From positions 62,001 through 126,000 of the forward strand of contig MU404166.1 of NCBI GenBank assembly GCA_022695795.1: a stretch of DNA of 64,000 nt, in the 5' to 3' direction. The translations under genes and the position numbers were made by a program. A model generated the notes under the pieces. That model ran no database searches and had not been told where the DNA came from. It saw nothing but the letters and a program-made list of their open reading frames with translations. This document shows, piece after piece, positions 44,295-56,790 of the stretch. The DNA is from Biscogniauxia marginata (Eukaryota; Ascomycota; Sordariomycetes; Xylariales; Xylariaceae). The first letter of the stretch is position 1, and each line of letters opens with the position of its first letter.

Positions 44295-46437
44295 CAAAGT
44301 AGGTATGATTTCTCGAAGGAGGACCCTCGGAATAGTGGTGTGCGTAAGAGGGCAGTTATTTATAATATGTCTTATGCCCGACAGTAAGTATATCGCCTGG
44401 ACTTGAGTTGAAGTATATAAAGGGGGTGTATGAGTTGTCGCGATCACAAGAGCAAGGAGTTCACATATATCAAGCTCGATAAGGTGGGCTCTTTTCTTTT
44501 CGATTAATGACCTGAATTATATTCATTGTTTTTTAAAAAACAAAATTTTTGATTCACGAATGTCGTCTACCTATGTCATTTATATGCTCGCATTTTGAAG
44601 ACCGTCCATTCCTCCTGTCAGCCTTATGTTGGGCGACGATCGGTTGTCAGCCGCCCCAGTTCCGCGCGTAAAACGATGGGGATACGATCCCATCTTTTGC
44701 CAAGCGGGTGTTACTTTCCGCAAGAAGGAAAAAAAGCCAAAACGCTTTTTAGGTCCGTTCATGGTATCACAGATTCGTCGTCAGTCGCCTCTGCCCGAGT
44801 CCGCGAAATAGTGTTGTCCTCCGTGTTGTCCGGCAAAGTCAGCCGGTTAGGACGATTTGGGATACACGGGCATGATGACGGGACACAAATCGTGTGCGAT
44901 ATGAAGCAATCCCCCATGTAGTCCTTTTTTCCTCTCCACGAGGCGGGCAGTAGAAGAGCATAGAATACCGGTGGGTTGGACTCTGTGCTGCTCTTCTTCA
45001 CGGGTGGAGGGATCACAACAATGGATCGCTCTATGGAGTCAGTTTAGTATTGGAACCCAGCTCTCTCCTACACGTGGTGCGGTGTGCCCTTCTTCTGGAT
45101 GTTTGAATCCAAACGGTAATACCTGACGAGATCCTCGGCACAGAGCAGCTGTAGCACAAAACGGCGCGCATACGTGAGCTCGCCGATCGACCGCAAGACA
45201 GAATGGGGTCGTCGACGGGCCGAGTGCACAGATGACGCCCCAGCGAAACCAAGGAAGGAAACAACCATACGGGCGAGAATGTAAGAGGAGAAACACAATA
45301 AAGAGGAGAAGGGAAAACCTGTATGCCACCGCCCCCTCATGGTGAGGAAGGAGTTCCGAGGCCCAGTCGTCGAGATCAGATTCCTTCCCACTGAGTGGAG
45401 GGGGCAACGGCAGTGTACAACTAGGCACAGGAAGAACCAGTACTAACTCTATATCCGTAAGTCATCGGTGGTTGTACCTCCCAACGTGCTTGCGCGTGTG
45501 AGCATCATACACGCATTGGGGAGGTCATGAGATTTCAGCTCGCCTAAAGCAGCCACGAGATCAAGGAGCGTCATTATCGTCGCCGTCGTCGTCCTTCCTC
45601 CTCGCGAGAGTCCTCGGCGAGCGTTAATATTAGTTACACAAAATATACCAAAAAGGGTAAGCCAAGCTAGCTGCTGACTTCGATATCACATGCAGCCAGC
45701 CTATGAATCGGCGAGGGTGTCGGTCCACTGCTTCTTCTCTTTTTTTTCTTCTTTTTTTTTCTTTTAGCTGACCTTAGCACATTCAGAGAGAGAGAGGGGG
45801 GGGTGAATATCGTAAGCAATTGATGTAAGAGGTTCGATTAGAGAGAGATTCTAGGTAAAAAGATATGGAGAGGTTGGTGAAGGACAACTGGGCCCGATTA
45901 GATCTTCGAAGGATACCTGCCTGCAATGTTGCTGATATTATGTCACACAGAGAAGGTTAAACAGAAGATTAAACGTCGTTCGTCCAACATTACGCGGGAG
46001 GGGGGCTTTCTTTTCCTTTTCCCTTTTTTTTGTTCCCAACGCAGGTGTAAGAGAAATCACCCGCCACAAGCGTTCCTCGGATGTTCGAGGGAGCAGAAGG
46101 TTCGAAAACAGCCAACTCGGAGGGGGGGGGGAGGCTGGGTTGGGTTAGGTTATAGTCACACCGTTGCTAGTCTAGAACTCTTCGACAGAGGAATGGTGAT
46201 ACGTGATTACCGCCACTTCGGGGGGTGAAGTGAATGACAGCAAATAAAATGACGGGCTGCGAATTACGGTGTAAGTCTCTTACGATAGTGACCGTCACGA
46301 TGATGTGGCCCCCGGCTAGCTTAGTAACAAGCAGGACAAGGAGATCTGATCTGCTGAAGACGCTGTGTCCTTCGTTTGCTCGGCCGTCGAGGATATGCCG
46401 ATAGCCGGCTATCTTCCCACTGCTTTTGACTATGTGT

Positions 46438-46455
46438 GAGAGAGAGAGAGAGAGA
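46438..46455. repeat. (GA)9 microsatellite
   Basis: An uninterrupted GA dinucleotide run; the complementary (CT) run lies 250 bp to the right. Confidence 0.9.
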
Positions 46456-46701
46456 ATCCTAGTGGAGTACCGACGTGTCACAACAGTAACACAGCAAGGT
46501 ACCTGGTTAGTTGGTTTACACAGCTTAGAGATTGTGCGAGGCTAGGTGAGCGGTGACTCTTCTAGAAACAGCTGAGGCGTTTTCGTGGTAGGTAAGTCAA
46601 GTTGGCAGGTTTGTTCCTGGGTGGTTGGTTGGTTGGACCTCGGGATCTCTTCCAGAAACCTGACTAGAACTTTCTAACACGGTCAAGTAAATCAGTTCGT
46701 G

Positions 46702-46719
46702 TCTCTCTCTCTCTCTCTC
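46702..46719. repeat. (TC)9 microsatellite
   Basis: An uninterrupted TC dinucleotide run, complementary to the GA run at 46438-46455. Confidence 0.9.
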
Positions 46720-48106
46720 ACCTCTCCTATCTGCCAATCTATACCGGGTAAGTTTCACACCCCCTCCCCTTTTTCTCTAAGAAAGAAGAGACAAGCATGA
46801 CTGAAGAACTGACCGATTGGCTGACTTGTGATACACGGCAGATGGAGGATCATGCATGTATGTACGCCAGTAGGTATGTAGGTAAGGCAGCTTTCCATAC
46901 CTACCTACCCCCGTTCATCAAGCCTCGACCTTGTGCACATACAACACCGCATTCTCACCCCTTACAATCGTGCCTGCAGCAAATATGTATGTACGTAGCA
47001 TATGTACATACGTATCACCGAACCTTTCCAGTCATCACAACCGCAAAACTGAGACAGACTCCCCATTCGATCCCGAGAGGCAAGACATCGGCGCATCCTT
47101 GGTCCACCGCAGGTCAGGCCCCGTAGCGGCACCTGGATTCAGGTGAGAGATACCTTAGGTAGGTAGTGTAGGTCGGTGGAGGGTGAATTACACACCGCCC
47201 AACCCTCTCCCCCTTGCGTGCATCACCCCATTATCGCCCTCGAGAGGACCGGGAATGGTAAAGCGCGGGTGCACAATCTTGGAAGCAAAAAGCTTCGTAG
47301 CAACCTTACCAGGTACCTAGGTACCCGGAGTAGATCGATTTACTCCACGCCCGGAGCATCCCGAAGCAAAGTCAGCCTATACCTACCGTACCCGGAGTAT
47401 CGAACCAGTGTCAGTAATAAGGTCTAGCCTTCCAGCACAGCACCCCCCCTTCGGCGTGCACTAGTTTATGAGTAAGAGACTGAACTGTGAACCACCCATG
47501 AGCATCTCGTTATGTGAAAGTAAGTCTCTATGCTCTCCCCGAACATACGATGTTGCTTTCTCGAAGGTTGAAAGGTTGAAGTTTACTTTTATTCGCCATT
47601 TCTTCAGGCTAGACTATTCCTATGTCTATATGGCAGTCGTCGGCGTCGTCATTGTCGTCGTCGATTAACCTCTCTCTCCTTCGCATTTCCGCCTCTTCAT
47701 CTATAGCATTTTCATGTACATTCGGTTTCACCAGATCCATTTTTCTCAGCCAGTATATGGTACAATGACGTCGTCAGTAACAAGATGAAGAAGATGAAGA
47801 AAAGGAAAAAAAAAACATCGCTCTCATCCTCTCCCCCTCCCTCTCCCTATCTCTCCTTCCATCCCTTCATCACATCGCCGATTTTGCTCATATATCAGAG
47901 CCCCAAGTAAATGCCTTTTTCTAAACTCCATGCACTCATATCGCTCATAAGAAGTAATGGTGCCCTTCTTCGAGGACAACTCGTAGAATAATATAAGAAG
48001 ATTGCTCCTACAGAAGGGGAGAAATAGTCAGAAAGAAGAAAAAAAAGTAAAAGTCAAACGCCGTCATAGTCCTTCGCCCAAGATACGGCAACTGAACATG
48101 GAGGGA

Positions 48107-51100
48107 TTAGCCAAGTGTCTCCAAGTGCTCCCGATCTGAAAATAACAACAACGGCCATTGCATTTGAGCCGTGGTAGTAGCCGCCGCATTACTCATGCCT
48201 ACCCCTATACCCATGTCATTAGCTTGCGTGCCGTCGTTAACGTTGCCTGCGGACCTTGGGCCCCCAGATCCCCCAAGTGACATCAAGGCACTTGCGCTGT
48301 AGCGGTCCTGACTGTCGGCAATGGCGGCAGTCCAGTCTTGCCACGTATTTCCTGCCGAGGTCTGTTGTCGCCACATCATCTCTGGCTGTGCTATCTGTGT
48401 AGCTTGTGCTGCAAACGTTGTGAGTGGATTGTGATCTGCCGCTGGAACTTGCGCATGAGCATGAGCATGAGCATGAGCATGAGCATGAGCTTGCGCGTGG
48501 GCTTGTGCTTGTGCTTGGACCGCAGCCACCTGCCCGGCCGCTTGTGTGTACAAAAACGAATTATCCGCGTCATAAGGTATGCCGTTGGATGTATGAGCTG
48601 CATTGTTGTTGTACGGGAGCGACGGAAATGTTGCCGAGTCCGGGGTAGTTTCGGAGTAATAACTGTTGCGAGGTGCAGGGATGACGTGAGCCTTCGGACC
48701 ATTGACAATTTCTTGATCAGCGTGGTTGGGATTCGAGTTCGGCCCTGGGGGCATATTCGTATAGGGGGGAGTGTGTGGCGATTGTTTAAGCATATCCTGT
48801 GTGATATGTTGGGCTGATGGTGGTGGCGGGGGTGGTGCCACGGATGTGTTAGTCTTTGGGAATCGGTCATGCTCGATCCAGGCTATAGTCCGCTCGATGA
48901 TTGAGCTGACAGCGTCACGAAGACCCGTACCAGTACCTGAGCACGCGGTTAGCGATGGCTGCACTTGAAGCCCCAGCTTATAGTTGTCAACTTACCCATC
49001 ATACGACCGCTCTCCGCTAAGACGGTCAACCAGATGTCCATGTCGTTACGGAGAGCTTGGACCTGAGCGGCAGTGGTCTCGTGTCGTCTTTCCCAGTGCG
49101 CGACCAGGTCCGAAAATATCGCGGCTACATATACGGCGAGGAAGTACCACGTCGTGTCGAGTGACTTCAGTTTGTAGATATTGTGCACATTTCTGAGCAT
49201 CGCCTTCGATGTCTCCTCGCAAATCTTCGTATTCGTGGACAATAGCTTTGGGTCGTTCGCAATGGTGACCGAAGGATGCCTCAGACATAAGCGAAGCTCC
49301 AGGGCCATCCATTCTGCATAGAGAGCAAACATCTGATTCTCGTTCTCGGGCTTTTCAATATCGCCAACTTTCAGCCCGTCCGGCAGGTTATCCTGCCAGA
49401 TCTCGAGTTGCTCCTCAATTGCCTCGACAACCATGAGGTATCTGCTCGGGTCTCTTCTCGCGCAGTATATATTGGCGTACATCTCGAGAAACAACGTAGA
49501 TATCTTGAAACCCGTCACGCCAATCTCGTAAGGACATTTGATTGATCTCGACGTGTCAACTCCGTCTTTAGTCAGCAGTTCATCAGCTATTAGCTCGGGG
49601 AAATCCACGTCGACCTCCTCTAATCTGATAGGCATGGGTTTTCCCATCCGACCGTTCAAAGTAACAACCGTCGAAAGGATAGTCCACCAGATCCGCTTGC
49701 GCAGCTCGTTCTCGAGGTTTGTCCCTTCACCGGGCTTTTTCCAAGCGCGGTGCAGGCCGAGCTCGATGGCCATGGATAACGCGCCAGTAGTCATCATGTT
49801 GCTGGGTTCGGGTTTGGGAAAGCGCATCGTGTGCACACATATCATCGTTAAGGCCTGAAGGTCGCTTAAGGTGCGTGAGGTCGCTAGATCGAAGATCTTG
49901 CTCGTAGCATAATGGTAGTGCTTGTTGGATAGGTCATTCAAGCGGGCACCCTGCTCGGGCTGTTCCCGATTTCGAACTCCATACTGGAGGTATATAGAGG
50001 CAAATACCATGTGGATCATGACCGTCTCAGCCACGGTTGGGGTATAAGTAGGGTTATCATACAAGGACGCCAGCTCGAATGCGAATTAGTATCGGCCCTA
50101 GAACTCTCGTACATGGGAAAGGACTTGACTTACAGACGCCATGAAAGTCGGTTTGTGGAGGATCGGGTGAAAGGGGTGGATTATTAGGAAATACCACTCA
50201 GCGTAGGTGAAGGCGTCGGACTTAGGGGGGTATTCGACCTGAAGTGGCGGGTTGACGTTGAAGCCCGACTGCAACAGAGCCTGGATAGACTTGTTATAAA
50301 GGGGGGAGCGAACCTGGGTGCCGGAGGGCGGTTCGTCGACGTCCGGCGCGTCAAATGACCGGATGTCTATAGTGCTACCGAGAATGGACAAAGTCGTGCC
50401 CTTGATGGAGCTGAGCGGTGCGTGATCTGCACTAACACCTAGGTGTGCATCTGCTGGTCTCGGCTCCACGATAGTATGCGAGATGTTGGCAATTGGCATC
50501 TTGGAAAGCCGATCCTTGACCCAGACCGAGGATCCAAGCTGGGTCCATTGCTCCTTGGCAGCTGAATCCTGAGCAGAGCTGGTCGCCGAGTCTGCGCCGG
50601 CGGCGTTGGGGGCGTAGCTGGCCGGGAAGGATGAGGAGTGCCAGGGCTTAACATCGACGCCATTGTGGTGGAGGAGTTTCTCCAGCTCTCGTATGTGGTT
50701 TATCATGTCCGACTTCTCGCGCTCCAACTCCTGCATGTAGCCTCTCCGTTCGGTTCGGCCGGTAACCCGGTCGGTCACATAGCACTCGAGGTTCTGGTTG
50801 ATGCAATGGGAGCAGCCCTCGGGCAGGGCATCGCAGCGGATCTTGCGGACCTGAAGGAGACGAGACGTGAGCTAACATATCATATCACAGAAGAACGCGG
50901 TACCGGGGCACGACAATACGACAAAGTGCACCACCGCAACCACTGCTACCATCATCGCACACATACACACACCCGCCACGGGCCCGCGCTACCTGTAGCA
51001 TAGGTATAGGGTTCAAAACGCACCTTGCATCGATCGCATGCTTGTCCCGTCCTCGTGTAGGATTGCAGCTTGCTCTTGACGACGTTGGAAAACTCGGTGG

Positions 51101-51212
51101 GAGCTTGCCGCTCGCGATCCAGACGGGGCAATTTGCATTTGCCTGGACCCGAGGCGTCGGAAGAGTCGACATCCGGCTCACCAGGCCGTTTGGGCGGACG
51201 GCCTGGAGGCAT
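48107..51212 (-). CDS. large Zn2Cys6 transcription factor with Fungal_trans domain and Ala-His-rich tail
   Basis: Four reverse exons (51212-51024, 50850-50134, 50073-48996, 48936-48107) join in phase to 937 residues. The finger has cysteines 59, 62, 69, 76, 79 and 86 (GQACDRCKVRKIRCDALPEG); its first intron falls right after the second cysteine. A coiled-coil segment (YMQELEREKSDMINHIRELE) follows for dimerisation. The middle is the Fungal_trans domain, with FMASLASLYDNPTYTPTVAE, RIWWTILSTVVTLNGRMGKP and VDVDFPELIADE. The tail is Gln/Ala/Pro-rich and includes six Ala-His repeats. The start MPPGRPPKRPGEPD was preferred; the frame is open to an ATG at 51374. The product is a nuclear CGG-binding regulator whose targets are unknown. 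Confidence 0.92.
48453..48490. repeat. in-frame hexanucleotide repeat coding (Ala-His)6
   Basis: The unit GCATGA is repeated about six times on the plus strand; on the coding minus strand it reads GCT CAT, giving alternating Ala and His at about residues 811-823 of the regulator. The surrounding region continues in imperfect Ala-Gln and Ala-His copies. Confidence 0.92.
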
Positions 51213-53955
51213 GGCGACGCGAAGGTTGCGAAGGTTTCTGGGTCGAAGGCGTTGTTGGCGCACAATCGTCGGAGCTTGTTTCGCGACGTACGAATAATGC
51301 TTTAGACTTGGGAACTGAACTGGACTTGGATTTAATGGTGTCGCTTGGGAAATGGAGTTTGCCGAGAGGGTCAAATTCTTGGAAGGGATTCGGTGGGTCG
51401 ACGGTACCGCCTATAACTACAGCGCAGTAGTGCAGGCGGGGGGGCCTGTAGGGGATTGTAGCTTAGTGGACCATGCGAGTTGCATGTAGCGTTGTATCCC
51501 GAATGTACCTGTACCGTCCGACTCCTAGTGCCAACCGAAACTTTAGGCTTAGGCTTGGCCACAGGTAGCTAGGTCCATGTATTGTACAATATAAAAGACC
51601 ACGCAGTTACCGGGCGCTGCCGACACGATAGGAAGGTACTTAAGGCATGTAGTACCTACATGTACCTACCTTGAAAACCAGTTTCCTAGAACTTACAGCC
51701 ATTTATGAGCTGGCGGTTAACTGCATCTCCGTCGTCGATGTTAACAAGTAGTCCAGCTCAATTAGTAATAAATTTAGGTACTCGAGACGGCAGGAGGAAG
51801 GAAACAAGAAGAAATGTAGACGGTCAAGCAAACAATTAAACAAACACGCCCTTGACTGACTTATGATGAGTTATCGAGATTACCTAAGAAAACAATACGT
51901 TGTCGGGTCGGGTCACGGTTATAGGAGAGAGACTAGGTTCTCGTGAAACGGCTGGTAATGAATTGATATCATTATGATTCGACGTTAAAGCATACAGGCT
52001 GGTATGTAGTCGATCCCCCCCAAAAATAACTGACAGACTGATACGCAACAGGGCCTGTCCCTGTCAGAGAAAGGGGGGCGGGAACAAGGCCTTAATGTCA
52101 AGTCGCATCACACACTCGGAATATTTTTGCTTATTTTGTGATTATAGAGAAGATTGAAAGGTCGAACAATAAGAGGTATACTACAAACGCGGTCTGGCTC
52201 CCCGGATCGATGGGCTCATGATCGTCACGCCCATGGCTGGGAGCTGGGAAACTCCGTCAGATCCAGACTTGGTCGTTCTGTGGTTGTCTGCGTGGGATTA
52301 ATTGATTCCCAGCAGCGCGGTTAAGACCCGAAGCCAAGATGGCATCTCCCCCGACCCACAGGCAGGCATGTGTTGCGACAGCAGCGAACATCCACTAAGT
52401 TACGGCTCGCAGTGCAAAAAAAAGCCGCCATGCGTTATGCAGGTAGGTTGCGAACACCTACCTAGTGTAGAGCGGGTAGACTAGAGAATGACGTGAGCCG
52501 CCAATGATGTTGATCTCCCAGACATGGGGTAGGATAACCTCCTAGGCTAGCCACAGAAGTCTCGAGCTAACTCCCGGTATTGGAGCACTATAATGTTTGC
52601 CCGGGCCTATTTTGGAACATGAAGTCAGGCATCTCGGTTTGCTCGAACATAGCCCAGTTCATCAAGGTGGTTTCACTGCTGCAGCATCGGCATTTTTGGG
52701 ATGAAATTGTGCGCGTCCTGTTGTATGTATGTACGTACGTACGAATGCGTCTTTGTTCGACTACCTGCACTAGGGGCTACGTCCCGAAGTGCTGGATCGC
52801 GAATACCGGTTATCTGCACTAATAGGGGGAGGAATCCAGAGAACGAAGAGACGAGACGCAAACGACGCATGCCTCTCGCGTCAGGCCTTGTGGTCGGGGG
52901 ACTTTCTTTAACAGCCCACTAACGGCCTCGATCGACTATGAGACGAACGAACGCCTTGGCCGAGATCTACATATGTATGGGGGGGATCGGAATACATATC
53001 GATGGTTCGATTCGTCTCGGATGGATTCCGTCGGTGATATTGCTCAATTGGACTCTAGCGCTGACAGACCTCGGCACTTGAGGCCCTCGACTTACTCTCA
53101 CGATGGGTCCAAGGTAGGTAGTCAGTCAGTCAGCCTTATCACGACTTGGATTGATGGATCGTATCCATCTTGTCCCGTATCAAATTCCTCGATAATAAAA
53201 ACCCGATAGCCCATGAGCAAGTAGGGATCTCCGCCAGTAGTTGTAAACCTCCGGGGAGACGAGTAAAACAACGTGGCAGCACGGATGGATCTAGTCTTGG
53301 CGACACCGGGAATATCATGCCCAAGGTTATCAAGGGATGATGTGACTTCTGATCTACCTGGTAGGAAACGGCCTGGTCCATGGATCAGCCTTGCTGCTTC
53401 GGTTACGATCTTATCTGGCGAATGCACAGACGCACTTGCGTGATAACTACGGTAACTGTTCTGATATTAAACGGAATAGTTGTGAGTGACTGGCGATAAT
53501 GGCGTGCTTAGTAGTTTGTTGCCGATGAAGGTTTGCTTCTGGACGAAGATCTATTCGGGTTGTCATGCAGCATTAGGCACCTTAAGCAGGGCTATTGAAG
53601 GTACCTACCTGGTAGGTTACATATGTAACCTACTAGGTATGGAAGGGTAGAAGATGAAAAGGGGGAACCTAGAGGATTATGATCCTGAGATCATCTGTGA
53701 GCAGCTGTGAGACACCTGACTAACTTGCTTCCTCCAGCGCAATCCTCTATGTACTAGAAGTCGACGACCCCACGGTCGACCCCACCAACCCCGCCATCCC
53801 AGACTCAGAAACAACCTGCAATTCTGAATATACCTACCTTTAAGTACCTACCTACAAACGACTCGTTCACCCTACAGTGATAGGCCAAGGTACTTTCACC
53901 CATGATATCCAGTATCATATTCTACAAACAAGCTAAAATCCATCCCAGAACAACA
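51213..53955. other. 2.7-kb spacer with TACC/GGTA clusters and a perfect palindrome
   Basis: The left end is the promoter of the reverse-strand regulator and the right end that of CGI121. No gene is supported; a 101-codon reverse frame at 53122-53427 looks somewhat protein-like but matches nothing I know. GTAC/GTAT repeats occur at about 52723-52741 and a 22-bp palindrome at 53612-53633. Confidence 0.55.
53612..53633. repeat. perfect 22-bp palindrome
   Basis: The sequence GTAGGTTACAT joined to its own reverse complement forms an uninterrupted palindrome. It lies about 325 bp upstream of the CGI121 start, with further GGTACCTACC on the left flank. Confidence 0.95.
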
Positions 53956-54943
53956 ATGGCAGAAGCACTACCGCCTGCCGAGCCGGCGGCGTCCCTGGAG
54001 ACTATCGAGCTGGAACACGTGCCTGCGACGCACTCGGTCAACGTCGCCGTCTTTATGGATGTTGAGAACGCCGAGTTCCTGCAACAGCAGCTGCTGGGCC
54101 GGAACACAGAATACGAGTATGCGTTCATCGACGCTACTTCGGTACGCGTTTTCCCTTTTTTTTCTTTTCTTTGGTGTTTCTTATCTCTCGTCTTATATCG
54201 ACATGTTGCTATCTATTGTCTTCCTCCTGTGCGAATACAACTACCTCTGTTATCGTCGTAAGTTATATATAAATATTTATGTATATGTTTCTATGTATGT
54301 GTATGTGTACGTAGGCGCACAAGTATAGAATGGTAGAAAATGATCTATAAACGATAACAACACACGCATACACCCCACCTCAACGAACCAAAGCAGCTAA
54401 CTCCCCTGGGGTCGCCGAACAGGTTATATCCCGTCTGCAGGTCCTATCCGCCGTCTACAAGGCGATCACGACACAGCTCGGCGGAAGCATGAAGACGCCT
54501 AACATCCACTCGGAGATCGTGTGCTCGCTGAGCCCCAACAACAACGTTAGTACTCACCCCATCCCCATCCTCGTCCTCATTCTCGTTTTCCATTCTCTCA
54601 CTTAACCCCTTATCCCCTCTCCCAGATCTCAGAGGCGTATCGCCGCTATGGCATCGCACCCGCCAGCAAACACCTCATCGTAGTGAAGGTGTTAATCTCG
54701 TCGTCGTCGTCAAGTCCACCTAGGACGGCGCAGGACGTGGAGAGACATCTGCTCGACAACGTTCGCGGCCAGATATGTCCCTTCACGGACGAAACGCTGT
54801 CCGGCTTCACGGACTGGGCCAAAGTGCGCAAGTACTACAAGTTGAACGGCATAGGCTGGCTCGACAGCATCAAGGACGAGGGTCTCAGGCACAAAGAGAC
54901 CGAGATGCTGGTGCTGGGAAGCATGGCACTGAGGGGTCTGTGA
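53956..54943 (+). CDS. CGI121: EKC/KEOPS complex subunit CGI121 (TPRKB homolog)
   Basis: Three exons (53956-54141, 54441-54545, 54626-54943) join in phase to 202 residues. The start MAEALPPAEP was chosen because the upstream frame lacks family similarity. Family features: ETIELEHVPATHSVNVAVFMDVENAEFL, then EYAFIDATSVLSAVYKAITT, TPNIHSEIVCSLSPNNNISE and a C-terminal segment with ASKHLIVVKVLI. Cgi121 binds the Bud32 kinase in KEOPS, which makes the N6-threonylcarbamoyl adenosine of tRNA and helps telomere maintenance. A Ser-rich insertion (LISSSSSSPP) separates the last strand from the helical tail. The 299-bp first intron is long for this window. Confidence 0.9.
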
Positions 54944-55242
54944 TGAGCAAGGCGGGGAGTTGGTGTGCGAATTGTACGAAAAATAATAATTTAAAATATG
55001 TGGGAATTATATTTAAAGTGGTATCTCATGAGAAAAAAATTAGTATCTGTTAAGCGGTCTTTGCACTAAGTATAATAAAGCCCCCCACGCTATAGGCTCG
55101 GAATACCGATGAAGAATAGGATAATCCGTGCTGTTGTGCCAAGAACCAACGATATAAGCCGTAAATCGTTAGACCCATATATCCGCGTGTCCATCACATT
55201 AAAAAAGTGCACTTATATCTAGTAAATGCCCCAATCATCCTC

Positions 55243-56790
55243 TCAAGCTCCAGCCAGCCCAAAGACTGACCTAGCCCGTCTCCTCAACTCACTCCATGCC
55301 GCATCCCTACCACTCTTCGTCCGCGCCACCGCGTCCCTGTTCTCGTGTGCTCGCCGAAGAAGGTACTTCATGCACTCCTTAGTTGTGCCCCAGACAATAT
55401 ACTTATACGCCTTAGGCGCCTCCTTGCCTTTGGCTACGTACCCATCACCTTGCTTTGACGCGCACAACAGCTCGCAGCTAACCTCATCCGCCATGCCCTG
55501 TAGTTGTGCGATTGCGAGTTCCGTATCCGCTGACACGCCGCTGTCACGGAGAGCGCGCGCCTTCCGCACGGATTCAATATTATGAGACCCAAGAAGAATG
55601 CTGACGCGTGGGAAAGCGACATCTCCGGGATGCTGCAGGAAAGTTCCCCACTGCCGTTGAATCAGGCTCGCAGCAATCCCATCGTAAGCTGCATCTGTGT
55701 CCGCCTTGGTGTCATATATGATGTGTCGTGGGTCAGAGCCAAGGTATGCGCCGCGCACAAGTTTCACGCCTAGAGTGAAGTTCTCCTTGGTGGCAGTAGC
55801 GAGGTGAGAGGCGAGTGTTGCAGGGGTAGATTTAAGATAGGCTTGATATGTGCCATAGACGATAGCGTGGCCGGGAGTAGTGTTGTACTTGCGTTGGTAG
55901 TGCATGGTCCAATCGTCAATGCCTGCCTGAATTGTCGTTTGCTCGGCATCAAATAGTAACGGTACATCCCGCTCGGCCGCTAGGTTACAAATCTCGTCAA
56001 TGATGCTCGTAAGATACTTGGAAGGTGGGAGCCGGTTCTTGAGAGCATAAAGGGCCTGTCGACCGGCACCACTGAATTTCAGAGCAACAAAATCGCCTGG
56101 TTGCGCTAGACGGACCGTCTCCAGCGTTCCGTTGGCCCAGGGAATAATCTCGTTGCGGATGCACTCCTCAGCGTCGGAGCCCTCACCACACGATGACAGG
56201 TCGCGCTCTTGCGATTTGCTCAGTACTACTTCCTTAGCATAACCCATAATCACACCAGTGAAGCCGATCTGCTTGAGCCCGTCAACCGTACGACGAACTT
56301 CGACTGCATTCTCGCCCGCGCAGAACTGGGCGTAGAATGTCTTTTTCAAAAACCAGCGGAGTAGAGGGTTCTTGTCGGGATTGAATAAGAAGTGATCAGA
56401 GTGTGCAAGAATAGACATGACGGCGAGAGAGGGTGGAAGTAGAATTGGCGATGATGATATGGTGGTAGTCGCCAGTGTTCGGAGGACCGTAGGCAGAGGA
56501 AGAACAGACAAAGGCGCAGACTTAGCCCTTGGTGACGACTCGGTCGGAGCCTCGACAGGAAAACTCCCGACTGATGGCGTAGAGGCTACAGGATAAGACT
56601 CGGTAGGAGGCGATGATCTATTAGAAGACCCATGTATTCTCCTCCTCGGCCTTGACTCCATGCTGAAGTCCTGCGTGAGTCCATTATAACTTGCGACATA
56701 AAGACCGTACGATGGTTTCTTTATTGCATTTAGACCGACTGGTAGAAGCCGTGGCCTACCAATTACGGAGGCCTTTATCATTACTAGCAT
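55243..56790 (-). CDS. PUT1: mitochondrial proline dehydrogenase
   Basis: A single reverse exon of 515 residues. The N-terminus is Arg/Ser/Pro-rich and lacks acidic residues early on, consistent with a mitochondrial presequence. The PRODH barrel follows: GFTGVIMGYAKEVVLSKSQE, LQPGDF-like AQPGDFVALKFSGAG, then VPLLFDAEQTTIQAGIDDW, TYQAYLKSTPATLASHL, the conserved GVKLVRGAYLGSDPRHIIYD and ILLGSHNIESV, ending IVWGTTKECMKYLLRRAHEN with the family's arginine-rich substrate-binding pair. The FAD enzyme oxidises proline to pyrroline-5-carboxylate in the mitochondrial matrix, the first step of proline use. Length fits fungal PutA-independent PRODH. Confidence 0.95.
   Translation of the reverse strand: MLVMIKASVIGRPRLLPVGLNAIKKPSYGLYVASYNGLTQDFSMESRPRRRIHGSSNRSSPPTESYPVASTPSVGSFPVEAPTESSPRAKSAPLSVLPLPTVLRTLATTTISSSPILLPPSLAVMSILAHSDHFLFNPDKNPLLRWFLKKTFYAQFCAGENAVEVRRTVDGLKQIGFTGVIMGYAKEVVLSKSQERDLSSCGEGSDAEECIRNEIIPWANGTLETVRLAQPGDFVALKFSGAGRQALYALKNRLPPSKYLTSIIDEICNLAAERDVPLLFDAEQTTIQAGIDDWTMHYQRKYNTTPGHAIVYGTYQAYLKSTPATLASHLATATKENFTLGVKLVRGAYLGSDPRHIIYDTKADTDAAYDGIAASLIQRQWGTFLQHPGDVAFPRVSILLGSHNIESVRKARALRDSGVSADTELAIAQLQGMADEVSCELLCASKQGDGYVAKGKEAPKAYKYIVWGTTKECMKYLLRRAHENRDAVARTKSGRDAAWSELRRRARSVFGLAGA

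Larger units (their letters stand above)
44085..48106. other. 4-kb spacer rich in microsatellites
   Basis: No supportable gene lies in these 4 kb. Open frames up to 129 codons occur at 44.6-45.4 kb but lack protein-like features. Microsatellites: (GGTA)8 at 44261-44294, CT- and T-rich tracts at about 45735-45765, (GA)9 at 46438-46455, (CT)9 at 46702-46719, plus many TACC/GGTA clusters near 46.9-47.3 kb. It contains the promoter of the small secreted protein gene on the left and the 3' flank, possibly long, of the regulator gene on the right. Confidence 0.55.

Noticed and set aside
45039..45428. 129-codon reverse open frame in the microsatellite-rich spacer
   Set aside because: No motif or splice partner, and a competing frame of similar length overlaps it.
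53122..53427. 101-codon reverse open frame with some protein-like segments (LLMGYRVFIIEEFD)
   Set aside because: Too short and without a recognised family or splice partners; could be a relic, but I cannot support it.
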